The translations under genes and the position numbers were made by a program. The notes below the pieces were generated by a model that was not told the origin of the DNA, did no database searches, and saw only the letters and a list, made by a program, of their open reading frames with translations. This document shows positions 1-10,096 of a DNA stretch of 64,000 bases, piece by piece. The stretch is from Candidatus Sumerlaeaceae bacterium. Its GTDB lineage: Bacteria; Sumerlaeota; Sumerlaeia; Sumerlaeales; Sumerlaeaceae. Within the stretch, counting starts at the first letter, position 1. Every line of letters starts with the position of its first letter. The stretch spans positions 118,976 to 182,975 of the forward strand of contig JAOAAY010000004.1 of the NCBI GenBank assembly GCA_026418615.1. The letters are read 5' to 3'.

Positions 1-2268
<2,268 letters not shown>

Positions 2269-2373
2269 GCGGCACCAGTGCCGAATGCAGCGCAGCACTA
2301 ACGCATACCTATTCGGTTTGTTACTGGGGCGGGCTGCAGGTTGGCCCGCAATTCTGCTGGAGGGCCATCGCTC

Positions 2374-3396
2374 ATGAAACTGGAACCATGCCCGACCGGG
2401 CTGGCCGAGGCCGAGCCGCCGGTAGTGCATGAGATCGCAGCCCTCTTGCGCCGCGAGGACGAGTTTCTCATCGCCGGGCATGTGCGGCCCGACGGTGACT
2501 GCGTCGGGTCGTGCTTGGGACTATTTGGTATCCTTGAGCAAATGGGCAAGAGGGCGCGCTTCTTCACCCCCGGCCCCTTGCCCGATTTCCTCACCTTCCT
2601 GCCCAACTACGACCGGATCGAGACGGACATCCCGCAGCATTGGCCCCCGGTAGTCATTTATGTGGACAGCAGCGACCCCTCGCGAGTGCACGAGGACTTC
2701 AAGCCTGCGGGTGCCATTGTCGTGAACATTGACCATCACCTGAGCAACTCGCAATTCGGGCAATTGAACTGGGTAGACACCGAAGCGTCTGCCGCCGCCG
2801 AGCAGATTTACCGGTTAGCCCTCGTCCTCGGCGCAGACATCACGCCGGAAATCGCCACCTGCCTGTTCACCGGCATCCTGACGGACTCGGGCGGATTCCG
2901 GTTCTCAAACGCCGACGAGGCGGCGTTCAACGCGGCGGCGCACCTGGTGCGATGCGGCGCGATGCCAGCCGAAATCGCCGGACACATCTATGAAAGCCGC
3001 AAACCCGAGAGCGTGCGTCTGATCGGCGAAGTGTATCGCTCGCTACATTACGAGTTTGATGGCCGTTTCGTCTGGGCGGAGATTGATCAGGCGCTTTACA
3101 AATCGGTGGGGGGCGAGATGTTCGAGCCCGAGGGGCTCTCCAGCGATTTGCGAGGCATCCGGGGAGTCGAGGTGTCTGCCCTGTTTCACGAGACAGCCGA
3201 GGGATGGTGCCGGATCGGGCTACGCTCGAAATCCAGCGTCAATGTCAGCGAAATCGCCACTCAACTGGGCGGGGGCGGTCACTATAACGCCAGTGGCGCC
3301 TACATTCGCGAGCCGTATCCGATCGTCCGCGACCGCTCTCTGCGAATCATTCGCGAATACCTCGGCCGAGTGTTCGCCGAGCCGCCCAAGGCGTAA
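2374..3396 (+). CDS. nrnA: DHH/DHHA1 phosphoesterase, NrnA-like oligoribonuclease/pAp phosphatase
   Basis: This cytoplasmic protein of 340 residues has the two-domain DHH layout. The N-terminal half shows metal-binding motifs GHVRPDGDCVGS, VDSSD, the DHH signature in NIDHHLSN, and TGILTDSGGFRF. The C-terminal DHHA1 domain ends with GGGGHYNASG, which binds substrate. Family members hydrolyse short RNA oligonucleotides and 3'-phosphoadenosine 5'-phosphate. The ATG start was chosen because GGAGGG lies nine bases upstream; an in-frame TTG 33 bases earlier has no such site. It follows the kinase fusion by about 105 bases on the same strand and may be co-transcribed with it. DHH proteins acting on other small nucleotides look similar, so the substrate is inferred. 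Confidence 0.85.
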   Translation: MKLEPCPTGLAEAEPPVVHEIAALLRREDEFLIAGHVRPDGDCVGSCLGLFGILEQMGKRARFFTPGPLPDFLTFLPNYDRIETDIPQHWPPVVIYVDSSDPSRVHEDFKPAGAIVVNIDHHLSNSQFGQLNWVDTEASAAAEQIYRLALVLGADITPEIATCLFTGILTDSGGFRFSNADEAAFNAAAHLVRCGAMPAEIAGHIYESRKPESVRLIGEVYRSLHYEFDGRFVWAEIDQALYKSVGGEMFEPEGLSSDLRGIRGVEVSALFHETAEGWCRIGLRSKSSVNVSEIATQLGGGGHYNASGAYIREPYPIVRDRSLRIIREYLGRVFAEPPKA

Positions 3397-3491
3397 ACGC
3401 TGCGGCTCGCACTGTGCGGTTTTGATGGACTGCCCCACGCTGCGTTATATCCCCTCAGCAGATAGCGCTTGCAGCACCCCGGATAGGAAAC

Positions 3492-4898
3492 ATGTCTGAC
3501 AAAAACTTTGATGTGATCGTGATCGGCGCGGGGCCGGGCGGCTATGTGGCCGCCATCCGCGCCGCGCAACTGGGATTCAAGACGGCCATCATCGAGAAGC
3601 GGCCAGCGCTTGGCGGCACTTGCCTCAATGTCGGCTGCATCCCCAGCAAGGCCTTGCTGGATTCAAGCGAACTGTACGCGATGGCCACACACACTTTCGC
3701 CGCGCACGGCATCAAGACCGCGGGGGTGGAAATGGATGTTCCCGCGATGATCGCCCGCAAGAATAAGGTGGTGGACGAACTGACGCGCGGCATTGCCGGC
3801 CTGATGAAAAAAAACAAAGTCACCGTGTTCACCGGAGCCGGACGGCTTGCGGGCGCGATGAAGGTGATCGTCGAGGGCAAGGACGGTGGGACGGAACTGG
3901 TTGCTTCCAAGAATATCCTGATCGCGACCGGCAGCGTCCCGATGGAACTGCCCACGGCGCCATTCGATGGCCGCTATGTCGTCAGCAGCACGGAAGCCTT
4001 GGATTTCACCGAGGTGCCCCGGCGGCTCGTGGTGGTCGGCGGAGGCTACATTGGCCTCGAACTCGGCAGCGTCTGGCGGCGGCTGGGCGCGGAGGTCATC
4101 GTCGTCGAGATGCTTCCCCATATCGTGCCGTTCATGGACCGCGAGACGGCCACCGCGCTGTTCAAGTCGCTCCAAAGGCAAGGCTTACAGTTCCGCATGG
4201 AGACCAAGGTGGCGGGCGTGGATACCTCGGGCGCCCGGCCCGCGGTGCGCGTGGTGGGGCCCGACGGCCGTGAGGAAACGATCGAATGTGACAAGGTGCT
4301 GGTGAGCATTGGCCGCAAACCGTTTACCGAAGGGCTGGGGCTGGAGGCTGCCGGTGTGACCTTGGATGAGCGCGGGCGCATCAAGGTGGACGACCACTTT
4401 CGCACAACAGCCCCGGGTATCTCCGCCATCGGCGATGTGATTCCCGGGCCTATGCTGGCGCACAAGGCCGAGGAAGAAGGCGTGGCTTGGGCCGAGTTGC
4501 TCGCCGGCAAGGCGGGCCATGTCAACTATGAGGCTATTCCAAGCGTCGTTTACACTTGGCCGGAGGCAGCCAGCGTGGGTCTGACCGAGGAGCAGGCCCG
4601 GGAGCGGCACAGCGCGGAGGTGCGGGTGGGCAAGTTCCCATTCGTGGCCAACGGGCGCGCCAAGGCGATGAACGAGCGCGAGGGGTTCGTCAAGGTCATC
4701 TCTGGCCCGCGTGACCGGCTACTGGGCGTCCACATCTTCGGCCCGCGCGCGTCGGACATGATTGCCGAGGCAGTGATCGCGATCGAATTTGGCGGGACGG
4801 CGGAGGACATCGCGCGGACCTGCCACGCCCATCCGACTCTTTCCGAGGCGCTCAAAGAGGCGGCGCTCGGCACCGACGGCCGGATGATTCACTCCTGA
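3492..4898 (+). CDS. lpdA: Dihydrolipoyl dehydrogenase (E3)
   Basis: This FAD-dependent E3 subunit reoxidises the dihydrolipoyl group of 2-oxoacid dehydrogenase or glycine cleavage complexes, passing electrons to NAD. At 468 residues it is full length. The N-terminal FAD fold reads GAGPGGYVAA. The redox disulfide is in GGTCLNVGCIPSK (Cys44 and Cys49). A central NAD-binding GGGYIGLELG follows, then a second FAD contact (AIGD), and the dimer-interface catalytic His-Glu pair in HAHPTLSEAL. No E1 or E2 genes are nearby, so the partner complex cannot be read from context. Its last 10 bases overlap, tail to tail, the end of engB on the other strand. Confidence 0.95.
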   Translation: MSDKNFDVIVIGAGPGGYVAAIRAAQLGFKTAIIEKRPALGGTCLNVGCIPSKALLDSSELYAMATHTFAAHGIKTAGVEMDVPAMIARKNKVVDELTRGIAGLMKKNKVTVFTGAGRLAGAMKVIVEGKDGGTELVASKNILIATGSVPMELPTAPFDGRYVVSSTEALDFTEVPRRLVVVGGGYIGLELGSVWRRLGAEVIVVEMLPHIVPFMDRETATALFKSLQRQGLQFRMETKVAGVDTSGARPAVRVVGPDGREETIECDKVLVSIGRKPFTEGLGLEAAGVTLDERGRIKVDDHFRTTAPGISAIGDVIPGPMLAHKAEEEGVAWAELLAGKAGHVNYEAIPSVVYTWPEAASVGLTEEQARERHSAEVRVGKFPFVANGRAKAMNEREGFVKVISGPRDRLLGVHIFGPRASDMIAEAVIAIEFGGTAEDIARTCHAHPTLSEALKEAALGTDGRMIHS

Positions 4899-5506
4899 GG
4901 GGGCGGCGGCTGGTTGGCCAGCCTCCCCAACAACGCCAGCAGTTCGTCGCGGCCGGTGCGTGTCACGGCGCTAAAGAGAATGGTGGCAACGGGCGACCAT
5001 GAGGCCAATGCACTCTGAAATCGGCGCATGGCTTCTTGCTGGCGCATGCGCGCGAGTTTGTCAGCCTTGGTGAGCACGGCAACAAACGGGATGCCCTGCG
5101 CGGTCAGCCAGTTGAGCAAGTCCTCGTCGTCGCCCGACAGTTCGCGCCGGATGTCGAAGATGGCTATGACCGCCCGGAGGTCGCTCGCCGTGCGCAAGTA
5201 GGCTGTGATCAGGCGTCCCCACTGCTCGCGCATGGCGCGGGGGGCTTTGGCGAATCCGTAACCCGGCAGGTCCACAAAATACATGGCGCCGTTAATACGA
5301 AAGACATTGAGCAGCCGGGTCCGGCCGGGTGTGCCCGAGACATGGGCGAGGCGTTTTCGGCCGGCCAGCGTATTGAGTAGCGACGATTTGCCGACATTCG
5401 AACGGCCGGCGAACGCGAAGTGAGGCCGGCCGTCACAGGGCACCTGCGACGGCTTGGCCGCGCTAATCACAAAGTCGGCAGACACGACGCGAAATTCAGG
5501 CAGCAT
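4889..5506 (-). CDS. engB: Ribosome-biogenesis GTPase EngB/YsxC
   Basis: This protein of 205 residues is a small Ras-like GTPase of the TrmE-Era-EngA-YihA-Septin class, required for 50S ribosome assembly in bacteria studied. Visible motifs are G1 GRSNVGKSS, a switch threonine in SGTPGRT, G3 DLPGYG, G4 TKAD and G5 near FSAVTRTG. The open frame runs 87 bases further upstream, but I chose the ATG that begins MLPEFRVVSADF, because this fits family length. That ATG lies inside the last codons of the upstream membrane-protein gene, with an 11-base overlap in another frame. Translation of the two is probably coupled. Confidence 0.93.
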   Translation of the reverse strand: MLPEFRVVSADFVISAAKPSQVPCDGRPHFAFAGRSNVGKSSLLNTLAGRKRLAHVSGTPGRTRLLNVFRINGAMYFVDLPGYGFAKAPRAMREQWGRLITAYLRTASDLRAVIAIFDIRRELSGDDEDLLNWLTAQGIPFVAVLTKADKLARMRQQEAMRRFQSALASWSPVATILFSAVTRTGRDELLALLGRLANQPPPPQE

Positions 5507-6212
5507 CGTCCGCGTTTGGAGCCGGGCGCAAGACGGCCAGCACTTGCTGACGCGCCGTGCGGGCAAAATAGTGCAGCCAGCCCGTAATACCAAGGAACTT
5601 GCATCCGTCCTCGATCAGGACACGCACCTCTTTGTCCTTCACTGCCGACCCGCCAATTAGGCCCCGATCGGCTGACATACCCAGAATGAAAAACGCCAGC
5701 GATACGAGAAGAAACAAGTAATCCGTCGTCCGAATCAGCCCGTTCCACCGGACGAGGATGAACAAGAGGACACTAATATAGAAGGCGAAAACCAGCAACT
5801 CCCCATCAATCGGACCAATCACATTGCGGTTTCCCAACAGGACCTCCGAGACGACCTCTTCGTGAAACTGCAGGAGATCGTCGAGTGACATGATAACCGT
5901 CAGCACTCCGACGCTCATGAAGAACATGGCCTGCTGCCCCTTCGGCTCAAGCCGCCTGAGGATGGCCGCCGCGAACAAGCAGATGGCTCCGGCTGCGAAA
6001 AATAACACGACCCCGAGATTGGACATGCCGCCGAGGAAGAACGGCTCTTCGACCGTGGACGCCGCGTCGCGGAAAAAGTACGATGCGGGGAACCGGGTTT
6101 GTGTGTCCACATAGCCGATCAAAGCCACCAAGGCCAGAGCCGGCGCATAGACGACCGGCAAACGCCAAGCGTGAGCGCGCATCTGGGGACCGAGTCGGTC
6201 GAGAAGTTTCAT
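5496..6212 (-). CDS. Integral membrane protein of unknown function, coupled to engB
   Basis: This protein of 238 residues has about five hydrophobic helices (near residues 19-36, 63-86, 94-110, 139-155 and 164-181). A short hydrophilic segment containing SLDDLLQFHEEVV lies between the third and fourth, and the tail is basic and Ala-rich. I do not recognise a family. It is the first gene of a leftward pair with engB. No ribosome binding site precedes the ATG. A promoter-like pair upstream would start the transcript only about three bases before that ATG, so the message may be leaderless. An in-frame TTG sits one codon earlier. The acidic loop with a histidine could bind metal, but this is speculation. 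Confidence 0.75.
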   Translation of the reverse strand: MKLLDRLGPQMRAHAWRLPVVYAPALALVALIGYVDTQTRFPASYFFRDAASTVEEPFFLGGMSNLGVVLFFAAGAICLFAAAILRRLEPKGQQAMFFMSVGVLTVIMSLDDLLQFHEEVVSEVLLGNRNVIGPIDGELLVFAFYISVLLFILVRWNGLIRTTDYLFLLVSLAFFILGMSADRGLIGGSAVKDKEVRVLIEDGCKFLGITGWLHYFARTARQQVLAVLRPAPNADDAA

Positions 6213-6221
6213 CAACAGATG

Positions 6222-6250
6222 CTATTAAAGTTCGCTAGGGACTTGCGCAA
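6222..6250 (-). promoter_or_regulatory. Sigma70-type promoter for the membrane protein-engB pair
   Basis: Read on the minus strand: TTGCGC, a 17-base spacer, then TAATAG. The predicted transcription start falls about three bases before the ATG at 6212, which would give a leaderless message. Confidence 0.5.
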
Positions 6251-6318
6251 CAGAAACCGTGTCCGCCGGCGGCTCCTCCGTGGGATAGGTGTGAGCGATT
6301 AACCGGTGTTTTTTCAGG

Positions 6319-6346
6319 TTGTCGTGCGCCCCGCGCGTCTTATACT
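6319..6346 (+). promoter_or_regulatory. Sigma70-type promoter for the zinc-ribbon gene
   Basis: TTGTCG, a 16-base spacer and TATACT lie about 28 bases before the ATG at 6375. It is back to back with the leftward promoter of the membrane protein gene. Confidence 0.5.
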
Positions 6347-6374
6347 ATGTTACAAAATCTCCAGAATCAGGGCC

Positions 6375-6914
6375 ATGCCACTAACACCCCAGCAGTTGGA
6401 TCTGACGAGCGAGTTGTGCGAAATCGTACGACTTCACAACATCATGCTCAAACGCCTCGAAGATTATCGGCGCGAGCACCCCTATCTCTTGCCGCCCAAT
6501 GTGGCTCGCATGATGGAGGACAACCTTAAAGAGAACATCCAAATGCTCTACAAGGAGATGAACAATCTCCACAAGCCGAAGTCCGAGCAGCGCCGTTACA
6601 CCTGCCGGGAATGCCATCATGTGTTTGCCTCGCCGCTGAGGGGCGGGCTTTGCGATGAATGCCGGTCCCGCGCGTATGGCACACGGCCCGATTATGATGC
6701 TGTCAACCGGACGCCTGTGGCCGGAGTGGTGGAAACGCCGGCTGCCGAAGCCCCACCGGCGCCGCCCCCCGCCGATCCGGAAGCCGTCAAACTGCAGACC
6801 GAATTGCTTGCCGCCATCGCGGAAATGGAGGCCCATGAGCCATCCGAGTACCCGAGGCTTGCCGAAGGTGCGGACGGTACCCGTCCGTCAGCAGACACAC
6901 AAAATGATCGCTGA
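6375..6914 (+). CDS. Helical zinc-ribbon protein of unknown function
   Basis: This protein of 179 residues has three parts. Residues 1 to about 70 are charged and helical, possibly coiled coil (LHNIMLKRLEDYRRE, EDNLKENIQMLYKEM). A four-cysteine zinc ribbon follows, with the pattern CREC, twelve residues, CDEC. The tail is Pro/Ala-rich and ends acidic. The ribbon resembles those of proteins that contact nucleic acid or ribosomes, but I recognise no family. The ATG was chosen over a frame opening 69 bases earlier because the promoter-like TATACT falls within that longer version. It is probably monocistronic. Confidence 0.65.
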   Translation: MPLTPQQLDLTSELCEIVRLHNIMLKRLEDYRREHPYLLPPNVARMMEDNLKENIQMLYKEMNNLHKPKSEQRRYTCRECHHVFASPLRGGLCDECRSRAYGTRPDYDAVNRTPVAGVVETPAAEAPPAPPPADPEAVKLQTELLAAIAEMEAHEPSEYPRLAEGADGTRPSADTQNDR

Positions 6915-7118
6915 TTCCTAATATCGAAAATCTTAACTTGGCCGTTGTCGCCGCTCGGAAGCCGCGCATGGGCTAGACCAAGCGTCTCATCGGCCAAGCG
7001 CGCATCCTGCGCTCCCAGACCACATTTTGACCTTTCCATGAACAGGCGACGCTGACGATGCGCAAGCGATCTTCCGGCGCCGTGCTCGGTGGGTACCCCA
7101 GGTCGCCCAAAGTTGCAT

Positions 7119-7147
7119 TTGACTTTTTAATTTATGGCGCCTGCTAT
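7119..7147 (+). promoter_or_regulatory. Probable promoter for the CYxx-repeat peptide gene
   Basis: TTGACT, a 17-base spacer and TGCTAT lie about 63 bases before the ATG at 7211, in the otherwise gene-free stretch 6915-7210. The -35 box is good and the -10 box is weak. Confidence 0.4.
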
Positions 7148-7210
7148 GCGACATGGTTGTTGGGGATATGGGGTATCTCATCAACCTATTCTCTGTCAGG
7201 AGGGAGTGTC

Positions 7211-7417
7211 ATGAAAAAACTGGTGCTTGCCGTCGCAACCGCTGGTTTGCTGGCCATGGGTGCAGGTTCCGCGCAGGCTGCTTGCTGCGTGAAATCGTGC
7301 TACACGGTCTGCTACAAGCCCTGCTATACTTGGTGCTACCGGCCGGTATGCGTGCAGCCTTGCTATGACCCGTGCTATCGGCCCTGCTGGAGTTGGAGTT
7401 GGAGTTGGTGCTGGTAG
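7211..7417 (+). CDS. Small secreted Cys/Tyr tetrapeptide-repeat protein
   Basis: This is a 68-residue protein with a clear signal peptide (MKKLVLAVATAGLLAMGAG, likely cut after AQA at residue 23). The predicted mature peptide of 45 residues has 11 cysteines. From residue 30 it is built of CYxx tetrads (CYTV, CYKP, CYTW, CYRP, then VCVQP, CYDP, CYRP) and it ends in alternating Trp and Ser. AGGAGGG lies six bases before the ATG, the strongest ribosome binding site in the area. With its own promoter and a strong terminator it looks like a highly expressed single gene. The open frame extends 153 bases further upstream, but the signal peptide and the binding site fix the start. No family is recognised. 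A disulfide- or dityrosine-cross-linked envelope component or metal-binding peptide is conceivable. Confidence 0.85.
   Translation: MKKLVLAVATAGLLAMGAGSAQAACCVKSCYTVCYKPCYTWCYRPVCVQPCYDPCYRPCWSWSWSWCW
7298..7387 (+). repeat. CYxx tetrapeptide repeat region
   Basis: Residues 30-59 of the small secreted protein repeat Cys-Tyr-x-x, with proline common at the fourth position. One unit is altered to VCVQP. The period is 12 bases. Confidence 0.8.
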
Positions 7418-7453
7418 TACCTGTCTAAGTTTTGCGTAGGCGCAAGCCTGCGG

Positions 7454-7492
7454 GCGGCGCCGGGGGACGCTCCCGGTGCCGCGTTTTATTTT
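7454..7492 (+). terminator. Intrinsic terminator after the CYxx-repeat gene
   Basis: An 11-base-pair GC-rich stem with one G-T pair (7454-7464 with 7472-7482) and a seven-base loop is followed by TTTTATTTT. It isolates the small gene from the response regulator downstream. Confidence 0.85.
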
Positions 7493-7534
7493 GTCATACC
7501 CCATGGTGCAAGACGCTCTTGCAGGAATGCTGGA

Positions 7535-8962
7535 ATGCAGGGCAACCTTGATCCGATGAACGCCAGCATTCTGCTTGTGGAAGACGATGCGGCCTTTGCG
7601 GAACGCCTGCGGCGCAACCTTGCGACAGCCCGCTTCGAGGTGGAGATCGCGTCCGACGGCGCTGCCGCGTTGAACCGTCTTCGCGCCCGTCATTACGATT
7701 TGGTGGTGACGGATATCCGCATGCCCGAGATGGGCGGGCTCGAACTCATCCGAGCAATCAAGCAGGAGGGGGCCGACGGCGTGGATCCGGATGTGCCGAT
7801 AGTCGTGCTCACCTCGGTAGCCAGTGTCGAGACTGCCGTTGAGGCCATGAAACTTGGCGCGGCCGACTACATCACCAAGGAGGCTGAGCGACAAGAAATC
7901 ATTGTGCGGCTGCGCAAGGTCCTCGAGCAGAGCGAGTTGATTAACGAAAACCGCCTCCTGCGCGACCAACTGGAGCGCCGCGATGAGTTTCGCGAACTCG
8001 TCGGGGAGAGCGAAGCGATGCGGCGCATCAAGGATGAGATCCAGCAAATCGCCGGCAGCACGGTCAGCGTGCTCATCACCGGCGAGACTGGGTCGGGCAA
8101 AGAACTGGTGGCGCGGGCCATCCATCGCACAGGCCCCCATGCCCGCGGACCCTTTGTGGATGTCAACTGCGCCGCACTGCCCGACGACAACCTGTTCCAA
8201 AGCGAGGTGTTCGGCCACGAGCGCGGGGCCTTTACCGGCGCCCTGTTCACGCGCAAGGGGCGTTTCGAGCAGGCCCACCGCGGCACTTTGTTCCTCGACG
8301 AAATTTCCGAACTCAGCCGCGAGAGCCAGGGCAAGATCCTGAAGGCCCTCGAACAACAAACCATCACACGGCTGGGCGGCACGCGGCCCGTGCATGTCGA
8401 GTGCCGGTTCCTGTTCGCGACCAACAAAGACCTGCTGACGGAGGTGAAAGAAGGCCGCTTTCGCGAGGACCTTTATTACCGGGTCAATGTGTTTCCCATC
8501 CACATTCCGCCTTTGCGGGAGCGGCGCTCAGACATCCCCCTGCTGGCCAAGTTTTTTGCGGATTTCTTTGCCCGCCAATATCGCAAGCCGGAGTTTTTCT
8601 TCGAGGAGGGCGCCATGGCGCTCCTTCGCGACTATCACTATCCGGGCAACATCCGCGAGTTGCGCAATATTGTGGAGCGGCTCGTCATCCGCGCGCGCGG
8701 CGATGTCATCACCGCCGAACAGGTGCGACAGGTGGGGCTTGCCCCTGTCGCCGGCACCGCCGCGCCCACAGGCGCCATCACCATACCCGAGGGCGGCTTG
8801 GACCTCGAGGAGGTCGAGCGCCAACTGGTCATCGCGGCCCTCGATCGGGCCGGCTGGAACCAAAAGGAAGCGGCAGCCCTGCTCAACATCAGCGTGGACC
8901 GCATGAATGCTCGCGTGCGCAAGTTCGGCCTGAAGCACCCGTCGTGGCGCGTGCATCGCTGA
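7535..8962 (+). CDS. NtrC-family sigma54-dependent response regulator
   Basis: This protein of 475 residues has the full three-domain NtrC layout. The receiver domain has acidic residues LVEDD and phospho-acceptor Asp60 in VVTDIRMP. The AAA+ domain has Walker A GETGSGKE, the sigma54-contacting loop GAFTGA, Walker B GTLFLDE, and an arginine-rich sensor region. A C-terminal Fis-type helix-turn-helix has NQKEAAALLNISVDRM. It activates sigma54 promoters after phosphorylation. No histidine kinase gene is adjacent, so this is an orphan regulator here. AGGA lies eight bases before the chosen ATG; a second ATG seven codons later is possible. I found no convincing -24/-12 promoter in its immediate surroundings, so its targets are unknown. 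Confidence 0.92.
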   Translation: MQGNLDPMNASILLVEDDAAFAERLRRNLATARFEVEIASDGAAALNRLRARHYDLVVTDIRMPEMGGLELIRAIKQEGADGVDPDVPIVVLTSVASVETAVEAMKLGAADYITKEAERQEIIVRLRKVLEQSELINENRLLRDQLERRDEFRELVGESEAMRRIKDEIQQIAGSTVSVLITGETGSGKELVARAIHRTGPHARGPFVDVNCAALPDDNLFQSEVFGHERGAFTGALFTRKGRFEQAHRGTLFLDEISELSRESQGKILKALEQQTITRLGGTRPVHVECRFLFATNKDLLTEVKEGRFREDLYYRVNVFPIHIPPLRERRSDIPLLAKFFADFFARQYRKPEFFFEEGAMALLRDYHYPGNIRELRNIVERLVIRARGDVITAEQVRQVGLAPVAGTAAPTGAITIPEGGLDLEEVERQLVIAALDRAGWNQKEAAALLNISVDRMNARVRKFGLKHPSWRVHR

Positions 8963-8973
8963 GCGCGATGCGC
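8951..8973. other. Stem-loop between convergent gene ends
   Basis: GCATCGC and GCGATGC form a perfect seven-base-pair stem (nine with flanking G-C and G-T pairs) around a five-base loop, where the response regulator and the permease gene converge. Neither strand has a T tract, so it may be a transcription barrier but is not a canonical terminator. Confidence 0.4.
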
Positions 8974-8980
8974 CGGCCGC

Positions 8981-10096
8981 TCAAACCGTCAGCCCTTCGA
9001 GCACCTCTCCCGCCCGGGCGCGCCCCGCATCGGTGAGGACAAGAAGCGGACCTTCGCGCCGCACGAGCCCATCGCGCAAGGCACGGCGCACCGCCACCCG
9101 CACCTGCTCCGGCGACCAACCCAAGTGTTGGTCCAGCGTCTGCTCGGCACACTCGCGACCGGCCTCGTCGCCGGTCTCGTGGTGAAGCAGGTGAATCGTG
9201 AGCATTTGAAGCATGAAAAGCCGGCGCTGGCGCCACCGGCGCACGGCGACTGACACAACCCCGTGCCGGGGCGAGAGAACCAGCGCGACGGCAAAAACGG
9301 CCCCTAAGGTCATGGCGATGGCACCGGCGATGTTCGCGTCGAGAGCGACGGCCACATGGTAACCGGCCACTGCCGACGCGACGGCAATGCCGAGACTCCA
9401 AGCGATCATGGCTCTCAGCCGCTCAGCCAACAAAAGCGCTGTGGCCGCCGGCACAATCATGAACGCCACGACGAGAATGGACCCCACCGCATCAAAAGCG
9501 CCCACCGCTGTGACCGAGACAAGGGTCATCAACACACCCTGCACCAGCGTGGGCGACAATCCCAGTGCGGCGGCCAACGCCGGATCGAACGAAGTGATCT
9601 TCAATTCCTTGTACAGCAGGGCCATGACGGCGGCGTTGATGAGCAGGATGCCACCCATGACCCAAACGGCCACGGGCCCGGCATCGAAACCGGCGATGGA
9701 TAAACGATTGAACGGCGCAAACGCCATTTCGCCCATCAGAACAGCGTCGGTGTCGAGATGCACATTGCCCACGCTGCGGCTGATGAGGATGACCGCGACG
9801 CTGAACAGCGCGGGAAAAACCAGTCCGATGGCCGCGTCATTGTGAACCAGCCGGGTGCGGCGCAGCAGTTCGGTCAGAGCGGCCGTGGCTACACCGGCGG
9901 CCGTCGCCGCCGCCACAAGCCACGGTGAGGCAAGATCGCGCGTGACCATGTAGCCAAGCACGATGCCCAGCAAAACGGAGTGGCTGATGGCGTCGCTGAG
10001 CAACGCCATCCGCCGCAGCACCAGAAAAATGCCCGGCAAGGCGCAAGCCGCAGCCACGATCACCGCCACCATCTGGATTTCCAGTCCCGGATTCAT
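8981..10096 (-). CDS. troD: Metal ABC transporter permease with C-terminal winged-helix domain (TroD-like)
   Basis: This protein of 371 residues is the last gene of the operon. Residues 1 to about 275 are the eight- or nine-helix permease of zinc/manganese ABC transporters, including LLSDAISHSVLLGIVLGY, the family signature that faces the ATPase. The last 90 residues are soluble and basic, starting at about VRRWRQRR, with a helix-turn-helix-like segment (EQTLDQHLGWSPEQVRVAVRRA) and an RREGPLLVLTDAGR wing. This resembles the regulator part of the chlamydial YtgCR fusion. Its first codon overlaps the end of the preceding permease by four bases. Metal specificity (Mn, Zn or Fe) cannot be read from the permease. 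Confidence 0.88.
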   Translation of the reverse strand: MNPGLEIQMVAVIVAAACALPGIFLVLRRMALLSDAISHSVLLGIVLGYMVTRDLASPWLVAAATAAGVATAALTELLRRTRLVHNDAAIGLVFPALFSVAVILISRSVGNVHLDTDAVLMGEMAFAPFNRLSIAGFDAGPVAVWVMGGILLINAAVMALLYKELKITSFDPALAAALGLSPTLVQGVLMTLVSVTAVGAFDAVGSILVVAFMIVPAATALLLAERLRAMIAWSLGIAVASAVAGYHVAVALDANIAGAIAMTLGAVFAVALVLSPRHGVVSVAVRRWRQRRLFMLQMLTIHLLHHETGDEAGRECAEQTLDQHLGWSPEQVRVAVRRALRDGLVRREGPLLVLTDAGRARAGEVLEGLTV

